Source: Runella sp. CRIBMP (GTDB taxonomy: Bacteria; Bacteroidota; Bacteroidia; Cytophagales; Spirosomataceae). From it: a DNA stretch of 64,000 bases. The DNA lies in contig NZ_JAAAKZ010000005.1 in the NCBI RefSeq assembly GCF_009905605.1, positions 62,001-126,000 on the forward strand, in the 5' to 3' direction. The notes beneath the pieces were generated by a model that was given only the letters and a program-made list of their open reading frames with translations, was not told where the DNA came from and ran no database searches. The position numbers and the translations under genes are program-made. Positions 45,953 to 55,524 of the stretch are shown piece by piece (the stretch's first letter is position 1; the number at the start of each line of letters is the position of its first letter).

Positions 45953-48091
45953 TTACTCTCCCATCAATTCCTTCAAAATCTTTTGGGCCGCGACCGAAAT
46001 CACCGTTCCGGGGCCAAATACACCTTTGACACCCGCTTTGTACAAAAAGTCGTAATCCTGCGGAGGAATGACTCCCCCCGCAATAACCATAATATCTTCC
46101 CGACCGAGTTTTTTGAGTTCTTCAATGAGCTGAGGAACAAGCGTTTTATGTCCTGCCGCAAGGCTAGACGCTCCCACAATATGTACATCATTTTCGGCCG
46201 CCTGACGGGCGGTTTCTTCGGGCGTCTGGAACAATGGCCCCATATCGACATCGAAGCCCAAATCTGCGAAACTCGTCGCAATAACTTTGGCCCCCCGGTC
46301 GTGGCCATCCTGCCCCATTTTGGCCACCATAATTCGTGGTCGACGGCCTTCCAACTCGGCAAAGCGGTCGGTCATTTCGCGGGCAATTCGGAAATTCTCG
46401 TCGTCCGAAACCTCCGCACTATAAACTCCTGAAATAGAACGTATCACGGCTTTATATCTTCCAAAAACGTTTTCCATTGCATCCGAAATCTCCCCGAGAG
46501 TAGCTCTCACACGGGCCGCCTCAATCGCCAACGCCAGCAAATTAGTTTTATTATCCATCCCTCCCTGCTGTCGGCAAGCGTCCGTTATGGCCGCCAATGT
46601 CCGTTGTACTTTATCCGAATCCCGTTCGGCCTTTATACGCGCAAGTTGCGCTACCTGCGCTTCACGAACGGCTTTATTGTCCACTTCCAACAATTCCAGC
46701 GGCTTTACCGAATCGGGTTTGTACTTGTTTACACCCACAATTACGTCTTTTCCACTGTCGATGCGGGCCTGCTTACGGGCGGCGGCTTCTTCGATTCGCA
46801 TTTTGGGTAATCCCGCTTCGATGGCTTTGGTCATGCCGCCCATTTCTTCCACTTCTTCAATCAACGCCCAGGCTTTTTCGGTCAGTTCTTTGGTCAAATA
46901 TTCGACGTAATAACTCCCACCCCACGGGTCTACCACGCGACAAATATCGGTTTCGTACTGTAAATACAACTGCGTATTGCGGGCAATCCGCGCCGAAAAG
47001 TCGGTCGGCAACGCAATGGCTTCGTCGAGCGAATTGGTGTGTAAACTTTGCGTATGTCCCAATGCCGCCGCCATGGCTTCAATGGTGGTTCGGGCCACGT
47101 TGTTGAACGGGTCCTGCTCCGTCAGGGACCAGCCCGATGTCTGGCAATGCGTGCGCAATGCCAACGATTTACTGTTTTTGGGCCCGAACTGATTAACAAT
47201 TTTAGCCCAAAGCAGTCGCCCCGCCCGCATCTTGGCGATTTCCATAAAATGGTTCATGCCAATGCCCCAAAAAAACGACAAACGAGGTGCAAAACCGTCA
47301 ATGTCCATACCCGCTGCCAGCCCCGTGCGCAGGTATTCTAAGCCATCAGCCAGCGTGTAGGCCAGCTCAATGTGCGCGGGAGCGCCCGCTTCGTGCATGT
47401 GGTAGCCGCTAATACTGATGCTGTTGAATTTGGGCATAAACTTACTGGCATACGCAAAAATATCACCAATGATACGCATACTCGGCGCGGGCGGATAAAT
47501 GTAGGTATTACGCACCATGAACTCCTTCAAAATATCGTTCTGGATGGTCCCTGCCAATTGCTCGGGTTTTACGCCTTGCTCCTCCGCCGCAACGATATAA
47601 AAGGCCATGATGGGCAATACCGCTCCGTTCATAGTCATCGACACCGACATCTGGTCGAGCGGAATTTGGTCAAACAGCACTTTCATGTCTTCGACACTGT
47701 CAATCGCAACGCCTGCCTTGCCCACATCACCCACCACGCGCGGATGGTCAGAATCATAGCCTCGGTGCGTGGCCAAGTCAAACGCCACCGAAAGTCCTTT
47801 TTGGCCGGCGGCCAAATTCCGACGATAAAAAGCATTGGACTCCTCGGCCGTAGAAAAACCAGCATACTGGCGAATCGTCCAAGGCTGCAGGACGTACATC
47901 GTGCTGTACGGGCCGCGCAAAAAAGGCGGAATCCCTGCCCCAAAACCCAAATGTTCCGCCTCCCGAATATCCATTTTGGTAAACGTAGGTTTCACTTTGA
48001 TGCCTTCTGCAGTCACAAAAGGTTTGCTCGACCCCATTTCCGTAATTGGGGCTTGAATGGAAGAATGTATGTTGAGGAAGTTGGGTTTCAT
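45953..48091 (-). CDS. mutB: Methylmalonyl-CoA mutase large (catalytic) subunit
   Basis: The 712-residue protein is the adenosylcobalamin-dependent subunit that interconverts methylmalonyl-CoA and succinyl-CoA. The N-terminal barrel has '[18 protein letters not shown]' and '[18 protein letters not shown]'. The C-terminal B12-binding domain has '[15 protein letters not shown]', whose His (about residue 597) would coordinate cobalt, and '[12 protein letters not shown]'. It would let the cell use or make propionate, and link odd-chain fatty acids and branched amino acids to the TCA cycle. It is the second gene of the pair, 57 bases after mutA. A 6-bp hairpin lies just before its start. Confidence 0.95.
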   Translation of the reverse strand: MKPNFLNIHSSIQAPITEMGSSKPFVTAEGIKVKPTFTKMDIREAEHLGFGAGIPPFLRGPYSTMYVLQPWTIRQYAGFSTAEESNAFYRRNLAAGQKGLSVAFDLATHRGYDSDHPRVVGDVGKAGVAIDSVEDMKVLFDQIPLDQMSVSMTMNGAVLPIMAFYIVAAEEQGVKPEQLAGTIQNDILKEFMVRNTYIYPPAPSMRIIGDIFAYASKFMPKFNSISISGYHMHEAGAPAHIELAYTLADGLEYLRTGLAAGMDIDGFAPRLSFFWGIGMNHFMEIAKMRAGRLLWAKIVNQFGPKNSKSLALRTHCQTSGWSLTEQDPFNNVARTTIEAMAAALGHTQSLHTNSLDEAIALPTDFSARIARNTQLYLQYETDICRVVDPWGGSYYVEYLTKELTEKAWALIEEVEEMGGMTKAIEAGLPKMRIEEAAARKQARIDSGKDVIVGVNKYKPDSVKPLELLEVDNKAVREAQVAQLARIKAERDSDKVQRTLAAITDACRQQGGMDNKTNLLALAIEAARVRATLGEISDAMENVFGRYKAVIRSISGVYSAEVSDDENFRIAREMTDRFAELEGRRPRIMVAKMGQDGHDRGAKVIATSFADLGFDVDMGPLFQTPEETARQAAENDVHIVGASSLAAGHKTLVPQLIEELKKLGREDIMVIAGGVIPPQDYDFLYKAGVKGVFGPGTVISVAAQKILKELMGE

Positions 48092-48148
48092 TAGTTGTAG
48101 TTCAACTATATTTTTTTAGCAATATTTTGGGAAATTGAGCGATTTGTA

Positions 48149-49528
48149 TCATCGTTCAAATGTTTGAGCGATACGTTGGGGATGAAGTAATTTAAAAGAC
48201 ACGGTTTTATTGACGGCTTCGGGAGTTGGAGTATATTTTACAGGCACTTCTTCATCCACCCGAAATTTGTTCACACCTACCATTACCCGCGTTCCCTGTT
48301 GAAGGGCGGCTAGGGTCTCAGTTGCGTTTTGTTTGATTTTATTTTGAATAAAATCCTGTTCAAAAGCTGCCAATAAGCCTCCTTTTTCTTCTACTTCCAA
48401 AAACAAACTCCAAGCGGCCTCTGCCAATTGTTGGGTCAGGTTTTCGAGGAAATAACTACCCGCCGCAGGGTCAAGGGTTTTATCGAGATAACTTTCTTCT
48501 TTCAGCAAAATAGAAATATTTCGGGCAATACGTTCCGAAAATTCATCTGGCGTCCTAAACGTGGAGTCGTATGCGTGAACGGTCAGCGCATCACAACCGC
48601 CAATAACCGCGCTCATGGCCTCGGTTGTCGCCCGCAACAGATTGGTATTGGGCGTAATGGCCGCATCGTAGAAAGTCGAAGTTTGGGCGTGAACGTAGGC
48701 TATTTTAGGCTCTATTCCCCAGCCCATCTGCACTCGTTGCCATAAAAACCGCAGCGCCCGCAACTTCGCGATCTCCATAAAGTAGTTGGTACCCATCGAA
48801 ACCGAAAAATAAAGTTTCGAAAAAACGGCATCTGGGTCAAGGCCCGCATCGGTCAGCTTATCAGCATACGTCACCGCCGAAGCCAGCGCGAAGGCCAATT
48901 CCTGCGCCGCGTTGGCACCTGCATTGTGAAACACATGGCTACTTACACAGATGGTTTTGAAGCTAGGCGATGCTTTTGTCGCGATGGCTACCGCTGCCAA
49001 TTCGGCAAAATACGTTTCCGAAAGTTGCCCCGTCATCATCCATGTTGCCAAGCCATCATCGGCCAAACCACCTTTCATTTGGTACGCAATAAACGTTTGA
49101 AGAGCACGAATCAAAGCGTTGTTTTGCCCGTTGATTTGGAAAAATAGAGGCGTATCGCTGAGTTTTATTCCGTAGAGAAGTTTGGTAAACTCAATGGTTT
49201 CGAGGTCGGTATTCCGTAAGTCGAGCGTCAGGGCATCAACGCCTTTCTGCAAAACCGCCAGCATCGCCGCATTGGTAGCCCGCTCGCTTTCATAAGTCAC
49301 TATGGGTTGATTCAACCAGCCTAATTTCTTTTGTTGAGCCGCCTGCAACCCCGTAAGCTGTGTTTCTTGCACCTCTTGGTCGGTATAATAGGGCTCCACC
49401 ACAAAGCCCTCGGGGGTATTCCACAACAATGTCTTGTCGTAGTCTTTACCTTTCAAATCTTTGAGCGCCTGTTGTACCCACGCGTTTTTATCGGATGGCG
49501 AAAATTCTGAAAAAAGGGAAAAGCTCAT
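48149..49528 (-). CDS. mutA: Methylmalonyl-CoA mutase small subunit
   Basis: The 459-residue protein matches the barrel half of the mutase but lacks the cobalamin-binding end, so it is the structural small subunit of a heterodimer. The shared parts are 'SVSMGTNYFMEIAKLRALRF', 'YVHAQTSTFYDAAITPNTNLLR' (shown in part) and 'LDPAAGSYFLENLT'. At 459 residues it is shorter than the usual 600-640 residue small subunit, and this matches the Bacteroidota small form. No epimerase or MeaB chaperone gene is next to it. It is first of the two-gene operon, and the start lies 363 bases from dnaA, with which it diverges. Confidence 0.9.
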   Translation of the reverse strand: MSFSLFSEFSPSDKNAWVQQALKDLKGKDYDKTLLWNTPEGFVVEPYYTDQEVQETQLTGLQAAQQKKLGWLNQPIVTYESERATNAAMLAVLQKGVDALTLDLRNTDLETIEFTKLLYGIKLSDTPLFFQINGQNNALIRALQTFIAYQMKGGLADDGLATWMMTGQLSETYFAELAAVAIATKASPSFKTICVSSHVFHNAGANAAQELAFALASAVTYADKLTDAGLDPDAVFSKLYFSVSMGTNYFMEIAKLRALRFLWQRVQMGWGIEPKIAYVHAQTSTFYDAAITPNTNLLRATTEAMSAVIGGCDALTVHAYDSTFRTPDEFSERIARNISILLKEESYLDKTLDPAAGSYFLENLTQQLAEAAWSLFLEVEEKGGLLAAFEQDFIQNKIKQNATETLAALQQGTRVMVGVNKFRVDEEVPVKYTPTPEAVNKTVSFKLLHPQRIAQTFER

Positions 49529-49710
49529 GAACTGTTTTTAATAAAAAAAAGTACGTTTTACGTTACTGAAGGTAAAAATAGGAGTTATATTTTGAGCTTT
49601 CAACTTCCTACAAAACAAATACCGTCTTATCTATCCTATCTATAATACAATATTAGCTTGTACCATTTTAAATTTGCCATTCCAAAAACAAAATCAGTAT
49701 ATTTAAGTCA

Positions 49711-49739
49711 TTGTTTCTAATTCCTTTTTCCTATTTTTG
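49711..49739 (+). promoter_or_regulatory. dnaA promoter
   Basis: TTG at 49711-49713, 18 bases, then TATTTTTG at 49732-49739 fits the Bacteroidota consensus. Transcription would start near 49745 and leave a leader of about 145 bases before the GTG start codon. Confidence 0.55.
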
Positions 49740-49742
49740 CAA

Positions 49743-49757
49743 CCCTTAATTTAAGGG
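49743..49757. promoter_or_regulatory. Inverted repeat at the dnaA transcription start
   Basis: CCCTTAATTTAAGGG is a perfect 7-bp inverted repeat with one central base, placed three bases after the -7 element, so it would cover the start point of dnaA transcription. It is a candidate operator for a dimeric repressor. Nothing else is known of it. Confidence 0.45.
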
Positions 49758-49891
49758 CGGTTGTGCAAAAAGGGCTTTTAGTGACCTTATATGTATTCGG
49801 AGCTAAACGTTAAAAATCAGATTTACTGACACTTAGATAGTACTCTCTCAACATTTTTGGACCGTTTTTTACGAATAACTCAGGATACTCA

Positions 49892-51319
49892 GTGGATAGT
49901 TTTTTTCAACAAGAAGTGGCTGTTGTATGGGAAAAGTGCCTTCAAGTCATTAAGGCCAACGTTCCCGAACAGAGCTTTAAAACTTGGTTTGAGCCGATAG
50001 TTCCCTTTCGGCTTGCAGGGAAAACTTTGACCATACAAGTTCCGAGTCAATTTTTTTATGAGTGGCTGGAGGAAAATTACATTCACGTGCTGCGTAGGGC
50101 ACTCGACCACGCCATCGGTCGCGACGGCCAACTGGAGTACTCTATCATCGTAGATACGGGCGGTGACCGACAGCCTCCTATCAAGGTTCACGTTCCGACC
50201 ACCAACTCACCCGAAGCCGCCGAAGCGCGTCAAAAAGCCGCTTCTGAGCCGAAAAAAGCCACCCCTCAACCTCCGCGTAGCCCCGATTCATCAGAGTTGG
50301 ATTTGTACCTCAATCCTACTTATAGTTTTGACAATTACATCGAGGGAGATTGTAACCGCTTGGCTCGCTCGGCAGGCATGGCCGTGGCGCAACGCCCCGG
50401 GGTGACCTCTTTCAACCCGTTGTTGATTTATGGCGGCGTAGGGCTGGGCAAAACGCACTTGGTGCAGGCCATTGGCAACCACATCAAAGGCCATCACCAC
50501 GATAAATTTGTGTTGTACGTTTCGTCAGAGAAATTTACCAACCAATTTATCAACGCCATCAAAAGCAACACGCTCCAAGATTTCACCGATTTTTACATGA
50601 AAGTCGATGCGTTGATTCTGGACGATGTGCAGTTTTTGTCAGGAAAAGAAAAAACGCAGGATACGTTCTTCCATATATTCAACCACTTGCACCAATCGGG
50701 GCGTCAAATCATCATGACTTCCGACCGCCGCCCGAGCGAGTTGCAGGGCTTACAAGACCGATTGCTCTCCCGCTTTAAATGGGGCCTAACCGCCGACCTC
50801 CAGCAGCCCGACTTTGAAACAAGGATTGCCATTATTCAGCGCAAATTGCAGGCCGAGGGGATTTATATCGAATACAGCGTCATTGAATACATTGCCCACA
50901 GCGTCAATACCAACGTGCGAGAATTAGAAGGGGTAATTATTTCATTGATGGCCCAAGCTTCGCTGGTGCGCCGCGATATTGATCTCGATTTGGCCAAAAC
51001 CGTCATGAAAAACATCGTGACGGCCGAAGACCGCGAAGTCAATATTGATACGATTCAGGAAATCGTGTCGGATTATTACGACGTGAGCATTGCCGATTTG
51101 AAAGGTAAAAGTCGGAAGAAAGAATTAGTTTACCCACGTCAGGTAGCGATGTATTTCGCCAAAGAACTGACGGATTTATCGCTAAAATCCATCGGTTATC
51201 ATTTTGGTGGCCGCGACCACAGCACCGTCATTCACGCCATCCAGACCATCAGCGATTTGATGGAACAGGATGATTCGGTCAAAGATGCTGTTCAAAAAAT
51301 TCGGAGTACTTTTAGTTAG
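49892..51319 (+). CDS. dnaA: Chromosomal replication initiator DnaA
   Basis: The 475-residue protein (GTG start, 'MDSFFQQEVAVVWEKCL') shows the four DnaA domains. Domain I is residues 1-80 and a Pro/Ala-rich linker about 105-140 is domain II. The AAA+ domain has Walker A 'GGVGLGKTHL' (about 180-189), 'LILDDVQFLSGKEKTQDTFF' (Walker B) and 'LLSRFKWGL' (sensor). Domain IV carries the signature 'GGRDHSTVIHAI' that binds DnaA boxes. It starts replication at oriC. It is divergent from mutA, and the following FemAB-like gene begins 19 bases after it. Confidence 0.97.
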   Translation: MDSFFQQEVAVVWEKCLQVIKANVPEQSFKTWFEPIVPFRLAGKTLTIQVPSQFFYEWLEENYIHVLRRALDHAIGRDGQLEYSIIVDTGGDRQPPIKVHVPTTNSPEAAEARQKAASEPKKATPQPPRSPDSSELDLYLNPTYSFDNYIEGDCNRLARSAGMAVAQRPGVTSFNPLLIYGGVGLGKTHLVQAIGNHIKGHHHDKFVLYVSSEKFTNQFINAIKSNTLQDFTDFYMKVDALILDDVQFLSGKEKTQDTFFHIFNHLHQSGRQIIMTSDRRPSELQGLQDRLLSRFKWGLTADLQQPDFETRIAIIQRKLQAEGIYIEYSVIEYIAHSVNTNVRELEGVIISLMAQASLVRRDIDLDLAKTVMKNIVTAEDREVNIDTIQEIVSDYYDVSIADLKGKSRKKELVYPRQVAMYFAKELTDLSLKSIGYHFGGRDHSTVIHAIQTISDLMEQDDSVKDAVQKIRSTFS

Positions 51320-51338
51320 TAATCAGACGATTAATCAT

Positions 51339-52295
51339 GTGCCCGTCCTTCTACTTCATCGCTCCCAACTAGATTCCACCCAATGGGATGATTTTATTGC
51401 TGCTTCTCCGCAGCAGATTCTCTACGCCTATTCATGGTATTTGGATACGGTTTCGCCCGATTGGAAGGCGCTGGTATTGACAGAAAATGGCCAATGGCAA
51501 GCGGTAATGCCTCTACCTTGTCGCCAAAAATGGGGTTTGAAAGTAATACACCAACCTTTTTTCTGTCAACTTTTAGGAATTTTCACCCACTCAAACGTTG
51601 ATTTTCAGGAAGCATCAAATCTGCTTTTGTCCCAATTGACTACCTCATTTCGCTACGTTTCTATTTATACGGGGCGCTTTGCTGCGCAAACGGTTTTTCC
51701 CAATTCATTAAAAATAAAAAAAGCGAGCAATATAATTTTACCGCTGCACCTCCCCTACGCTGTTCTTTTTCAAAACTATTCAAATGACCGAAAAACGAAC
51801 TTAAGGCGCGCACAACGATTCGGTTGGCAGTCTAAACAAAGCACTGACATTGAGCCGATTATCCAACTATTTCAAGAAAATCATTCCTCCCAAATTGTGG
51901 GTGGAGTATCGGAGAAAGCATACGATTTATTACGTAAACTAACGGCGGTATTAGCGCAAAAAAACGCCCTGCGATTGGTCTATGCTACCAAAGATGGGTG
52001 CATTGAAGCAGGCGCATTGTTTGCGATTTTTGAGAACCGAATCATTTATCTTTTCAATGCGGCCTCCCCTACGGGTCGAAAAGGAAACAGCCGCACATGG
52101 TTGATTGACCAAATCATCCAAGAATACGCCAGCATTGACCTCATCTTTGATTTTGAAAGCCCCGAACTTGATTCTATTGCTTCATTTTACCAAAGTTTTG
52201 GGGGAGTAGAAGAAATATATACCCAATTCACATTCAATGATTTGCCTTTTCCGTTGAAGCAAATTCAAAACTGGAGAATTGAAAAATTAGCTTAA
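51339..52295 (+). CDS. FemAB/GNAT-like acyltransferase-fold protein
   Basis: I place the start at the GTG at 51339, 19 bases after the dnaA stop; a start at 51270 would overlap dnaA by 50 bases. The roughly 318 residues resemble the FemAB/lipid II:glycine glycyltransferase-like group with a GNAT fold. 'FIAASPQQILYAYSWYLDT' is the N-terminal part, 'RKTNLRRAQRFGW' the middle basic part, 'EAGALFAIFENRIIYLFNAAS' the acyl-binding strand region, and 'NSRTWLIDQIIQEYAS' and 'FDFESPELDSIASFYQSFGG' the closing motif. It may transfer an amino acid or acyl group, but the substrate cannot be named. It follows dnaA closely and may be cotranscribed. Confidence 0.55.
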   Translation: MPVLLLHRSQLDSTQWDDFIAASPQQILYAYSWYLDTVSPDWKALVLTENGQWQAVMPLPCRQKWGLKVIHQPFFCQLLGIFTHSNVDFQEASNLLLSQLTTSFRYVSIYTGRFAAQTVFPNSLKIKKASNIILPLHLPYAVLFQNYSNDRKTNLRRAQRFGWQSKQSTDIEPIIQLFQENHSSQIVGGVSEKAYDLLRKLTAVLAQKNALRLVYATKDGCIEAGALFAIFENRIIYLFNAASPTGRKGNSRTWLIDQIIQEYASIDLIFDFESPELDSIASFYQSFGGVEEIYTQFTFNDLPFPLKQIQNWRIEKLA

Positions 52296-52340
52296 TAAAA
52301 AACCTATAAATAACTGATAATAAATCAGTTAATCTCACAA

Positions 52341-52387
52341 AAAAGGGTTAAAAGTTAGGCAAAATTACCTCAACTTTTAACCCTTTT
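52341..52387. terminator. Bidirectional intrinsic terminator
   Basis: A perfect 16-bp inverted repeat (52341-52356 and 52372-52387) with a 15-base loop lies between the convergent FemAB-like gene and kbp. Its A-rich and T-rich outer ends serve both directions. Confidence 0.85.
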
Positions 52388-52408
52388 AAAATTCTAAATC
52401 TTTGCGAA

Positions 52409-52873
52409 CTAAAGCGCAGGAATGCGTAAAATCTGGCCTGGATAGATTTTATCAGGATCAGACAACATTGGCTTATTGGCTTCAAAAATGACCGGATATT
52501 TCATCATATCACCGTAGTAATGTTTCGCAATCAAAGAGAGCGTATCTCCCTTTTTCACTTCATGATACTGTGCTTCAGGAGCTGGAGTTTCCACAACGAG
52601 GTTATTGTCAACCGCCTCTACGCCTTCTACGTTACCAACTGCCAATGCAATCTTCTCAGAATCTTCCTGAGCAGCTACTTCTCCTTCAAGAATAACCGTG
52701 TGGCCCGATACTTTTACAATCAATTTGTTGTAAGCAAGCCCAAGCGTCTTCACATGCTGTAATAAAGCACTGGCTTTTAAGTCAGCAACTTTTTCGGGAG
52801 CAGCGGTTTCAACTTCTTTGTCTTTACCAAAGACTTTTTCACCTACTCCTTTAAAAAATGACATGAGTCCCAT
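52409..52873 (-). CDS. kbp: BON-LysM protein, potassium-binding protein Kbp-like
   Basis: The 154-residue protein has the two-domain layout of E. coli Kbp (YgaU). The first residues 'MGLMSFFKGVGEKVFG' match its start. A BON domain covers about 30-92 ('VSGHTVILEGEVAAQED', 'AVGNVEGVEAVDNNL') and a LysM domain about 103-153 ('YHEVKKGDTLSLIAKHYYGD', 'NKPMLSDPDKIYPGQILRIP'). There is no signal peptide, so it would act in the cytoplasm, where Kbp binds potassium. It has one of the clearest promoters of the window. Confidence 0.85.
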   Translation of the reverse strand: MGLMSFFKGVGEKVFGKDKEVETAAPEKVADLKASALLQHVKTLGLAYNKLIVKVSGHTVILEGEVAAQEDSEKIALAVGNVEGVEAVDNNLVVETPAPEAQYHEVKKGDTLSLIAKHYYGDMMKYPVIFEANKPMLSDPDKIYPGQILRIPAL

Positions 52874-52923
52874 AATTGTTCGAGATTTTGATTAAGTTTT
52901 AGAAAAAATTACTTGGCAACACT

Positions 52924-52954
52924 CAAATCTACCTTTTTTTTAAGTCCTTGCAAA
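52924..52954 (-). promoter_or_regulatory. kbp promoter
   Basis: On the minus strand TTTG (52954-52951), exactly 19 bases, then TAGATTTG (52931-52924) is a full match to the Bacteroidota consensus. The start codon is 51 bases downstream. Confidence 0.7.
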
Positions 52955-53010
52955 TCCTTTGACTATTATTTTAGTGTTTGGTCACTTTTAATATAAGCAA
53001 AATATCCATT

Positions 53011-54003
53011 ATGAAAATTTCTTTCTTCAGTTCGAAGTCTTATGACCGCAGCTATTTTAATCGCTTCAACACGTCCTATCAGTTAAAGTTTTATGATACC
53101 GATTTGAGCCTCGAAAGCATAGATTTACTGAGTGACAGCCAAGCGGTTTGTGTGTTCGTCAACGACCAACTCAACGCCGAAGTCATTGAGCAGTTGGCCG
53201 CCAAAAATGTCAAAATTATCGCGCTGCGCTGCGCGGGGTTCAACAATGTGGATTTACAGGCCGCCAAGGCCCACGGAATTGCGGTGGTGCGCGTGCCGGC
53301 GTATTCGCCCCACGCCGTGGCCGAACACGCCGTAGCACTTATCCTGACGCTCAACCGCAAAACCCACAAAGCCTACAACCGCGTACGTGAAGGGAATTTT
53401 TCGCTCGAAAGATTGACGGGCTTTGACCTGTTTGGCAAAACAGTAGGCGTAATCGGAACGGGAAAAATCGGCGAAGCCTTTGCCAAGATTATGAAGGGAT
53501 TTGGCTGTCGAGTATTGGCTTATGATCTGCAACCCCACCCTGATTTGGTTGCTCTTGGCATTGAATACGTTGCTTTGGAGGCCTTGTTTACCGCCTCCGA
53601 CATTGTTTCGCTGCACTGTCCGCTTACGCCACAAACCAACCGCCTCATCAACGCCGATACCTTGCAACAAATGAAACCCAACGCCATGCTTATTAATACC
53701 AGTCGGGGTGGGTTGGTGGATACGAGCGCGGTGATAAAAGCCCTCAAAACGGGACATTTGGGTTATTTTGGCATTGATGTGTACGAGCAAGAAGCCGATT
53801 TATTTTTTCATGATTTGTCAGAAAGTGTCATTCAAGACGATATGCTGATGCGCCTGATGTCGTTTCCGAATGTCCTTATCACTTCTCACCAAGGCTTTTT
53901 TACGGAAGAAGCCCTGTGTCAAATAGCGCAGGTTACGTTTCAAAACATCCGCGATTTTGAAGCTGGTCAACTAAATCCCGCCACCACATTGGTACAACCA
54001 TGA
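53011..54003 (+). CDS. ldhA: D-2-hydroxyacid (D-lactate) dehydrogenase
   Basis: The start at 53011 gives 'MKISFFSSKSYDRSYFNRFN', the usual start of E. coli LdhA-type proteins; a start at 52978 is less likely. The 330-residue enzyme has the NAD-binding 'GVIGTGKIGEAFAKIMKGFG' motif, 'HCPLTPQTNRLINADTL', the catalytic Arg region 'IKALKTGHLGYFGIDVYEQE' and the His in 'ITSHQGFFTEEAL'. It would reduce pyruvate to D-lactate in the cytoplasm, or a related 2-ketoacid. Its end overlaps the GNAT gene by four bases, so they are coupled. Confidence 0.88.
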   Translation: MKISFFSSKSYDRSYFNRFNTSYQLKFYDTDLSLESIDLLSDSQAVCVFVNDQLNAEVIEQLAAKNVKIIALRCAGFNNVDLQAAKAHGIAVVRVPAYSPHAVAEHAVALILTLNRKTHKAYNRVREGNFSLERLTGFDLFGKTVGVIGTGKIGEAFAKIMKGFGCRVLAYDLQPHPDLVALGIEYVALEALFTASDIVSLHCPLTPQTNRLINADTLQQMKPNAMLINTSRGGLVDTSAVIKALKTGHLGYFGIDVYEQEADLFFHDLSESVIQDDMLMRLMSFPNVLITSHQGFFTEEALCQIAQVTFQNIRDFEAGQLNPATTLVQP

Positions 54004-54449
54004 TTGAGTACAAAACCTTTACAAATCAACTTCCCGAGGCTGTTTTAGAAGCCGTTCTAACGCTTCATTTTCAGGTTTTTGAGGGGCAAGAACGCTCCCA
54101 ACTCATTCAAGAAATCAACGAAACGCCTCATCTTTTGACCCTCATTGCGTACGAAAACGACGATGTCGTTGGCTACAAAATGGGCTACCGACGCAAGGAA
54201 GGGCATTTTTACAGTTGGTTGGGCTGCGTATTGCCCACTCACCGAGGACAGGGAATTGCGGGTCATTTAATGGAGCTACAACACGAGTGGTGCCGCGCCA
54301 ATGGCTACCATACTGTGCGTACCATGACCTACAACAAATGGCGTAACATGTTGATTTTAAACCTAAAACACAACTTCAACATTGTAGGTATATTTGCAGA
54401 TAATCCAGGTGCGCCTAAGATTGTTTTGGAGAAAAATTTGAATCAATGA
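54000..54449 (+). CDS. GNAT-family N-acetyltransferase
   Basis: The 149-residue protein shows the GNAT fold. 'SWLGCVLPTHRGQGIAGHLM' contains the acetyl-CoA loop (R-G-Q-G-I-A), and 'MTYNKWRNMLILNLKHNFNI' the motif B region, with Asn-Lys typical of one subgroup. It would acetylate an unknown substrate in the cytoplasm. Its ATG overlaps the stop of the dehydrogenase gene and it precedes the beta-lactamase-like gene by 24 bases, so all three could form one unit. Confidence 0.85.
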   Translation: MIEYKTFTNQLPEAVLEAVLTLHFQVFEGQERSQLIQEINETPHLLTLIAYENDDVVGYKMGYRRKEGHFYSWLGCVLPTHRGQGIAGHLMELQHEWCRANGYHTVRTMTYNKWRNMLILNLKHNFNIVGIFADNPGAPKIVLEKNLNQ

Positions 54450-54473
54450 AAGATTCCAACTCGCATTTTATCA

Positions 54474-55415
54474 ATGAAAAAACACCTATTTCTCTTTTTC
54501 CTGTTTGTAATTGCTTTGCAAACAAATGCCCAACCTTCGGCCGTACAAAATGCAAGGGTGGATAAAAAACTAACGACCCAGCTTCAGGAAGCCATCAAAG
54601 GATTTAGGGGCGATGTAGGCGTATATGTACGTAATCTAAAAACCAACAAAATTGTCGAAATCAATGCTGATACGCTGTTCCCTACGGCGAGCATGATTAA
54701 AGTACCGATTCAGTGCGGGCTGTTTGACAAAATCGCCAAAGGCGAGCTTCGCTACAACGCTATTCTTACCTACAAAGACTCCTTGCACTACGACGACGGT
54801 ATCGTGGGTTCGTTGAAAGACGGCGCTAAAATTCCGCTCAGCGAAGTGGTCATGCTCATGGAAACCGTCAGCGACAATACGGGCAGCCTGTGGTGTCAAG
54901 CCTTGGCAGGAGGCGGAAAATCCATCAACGAATGGCTCGACAAAAACGGTTTTACGGCCACGCGCGTCAACTCGCGCACACCTGGGCGCGAAGCCAACCG
55001 TACTCGCTACGGCTGGGGCCAAACCAGCCCGCGTGAAATGGCTGAGCTATTTGCCATGATTCGACAAGGCCGCGCCATCAGCCCCGACGCCTCCGACCGG
55101 ATGTACCGCAACCTCACCCGCCAATATTGGGACGGAGAGGGGTTGTCACAACTCCCGCCCGACATCAAAACAGCCTCCAAAAACGGAGCCGTCAATCGCT
55201 CGCGCTCTGAGGCCGTGCTCGTCCATGCTCCCCACGGCGAATACGTCTACTGCGTTATTACCAAAAACAACCTCGATGAAAGCTGGACTTCTCAGAATGA
55301 AGGCTACGTTTTGCTACGCAAAATCAGCAAACTACTCTGGAATTACTACGAACCCAAGTCCAAATGGCAGCCTCCCCTCAATTTTGAAAAATGGTATCAG
55401 GAAGCTGTAGAATAG
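54474..55415 (+). CDS. Class A beta-lactamase-like serine hydrolase
   Basis: The 313-residue protein has a signal peptide (1-20, ending 'NAQ'). The three serine-hydrolase motifs are present: 'TASMIKV' with Ser73 and Lys76, 'SDN' at 133-135, and 'KNG' at 236-238 in place of the common KTG. The region where class A enzymes carry Glu166 reads 'RTPGREANR' (about 168-176); Glu173 is the only candidate and the usual ExxLN motif is missing. It may therefore be a beta-lactamase or a peptidoglycan/peptide hydrolase. Periplasmic location is expected. It follows the GNAT gene by 24 bases. Confidence 0.75.
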   Translation: MKKHLFLFFLFVIALQTNAQPSAVQNARVDKKLTTQLQEAIKGFRGDVGVYVRNLKTNKIVEINADTLFPTASMIKVPIQCGLFDKIAKGELRYNAILTYKDSLHYDDGIVGSLKDGAKIPLSEVVMLMETVSDNTGSLWCQALAGGGKSINEWLDKNGFTATRVNSRTPGREANRTRYGWGQTSPREMAELFAMIRQGRAISPDASDRMYRNLTRQYWDGEGLSQLPPDIKTASKNGAVNRSRSEAVLVHAPHGEYVYCVITKNNLDESWTSQNEGYVLLRKISKLLWNYYEPKSKWQPPLNFEKWYQEAVE

Positions 55416-55524
55416 CATTGGGAGCCGCTTTTTAGATGTTCATGTGGGTTTATGTCGGTATTTTCAGGAGGGTTTTGCCTTTTAAAGGTGTTGATCTTTT
55501 TTGCTTAAACCACTCCACCCGACA

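Larger units (their letters stand above)
49529..49891. other. Intergenic region between mutA and dnaA
   Basis: This divergent spacer is AT-rich. It holds the dnaA promoter and an operator-like inverted repeat (both listed). I looked for DnaA boxes (TTATNCACA or its complement) and found no clear one, so an origin of replication here is not supported. No promoter match for mutA was seen, and there is no reading frame of interest. Confidence 0.55.

Noticed and set aside
48092-48108. Operator at the start of mutB
   Set aside because: The TAGTTG/CAACTA pair is only 6 bp and could arise by chance; no promoter lies beside it.
49529-49891. Origin of replication beside dnaA
   Set aside because: No clear DnaA box (TTATNCACA type) or cluster of such boxes was found, and the nearby gene order gives no support.
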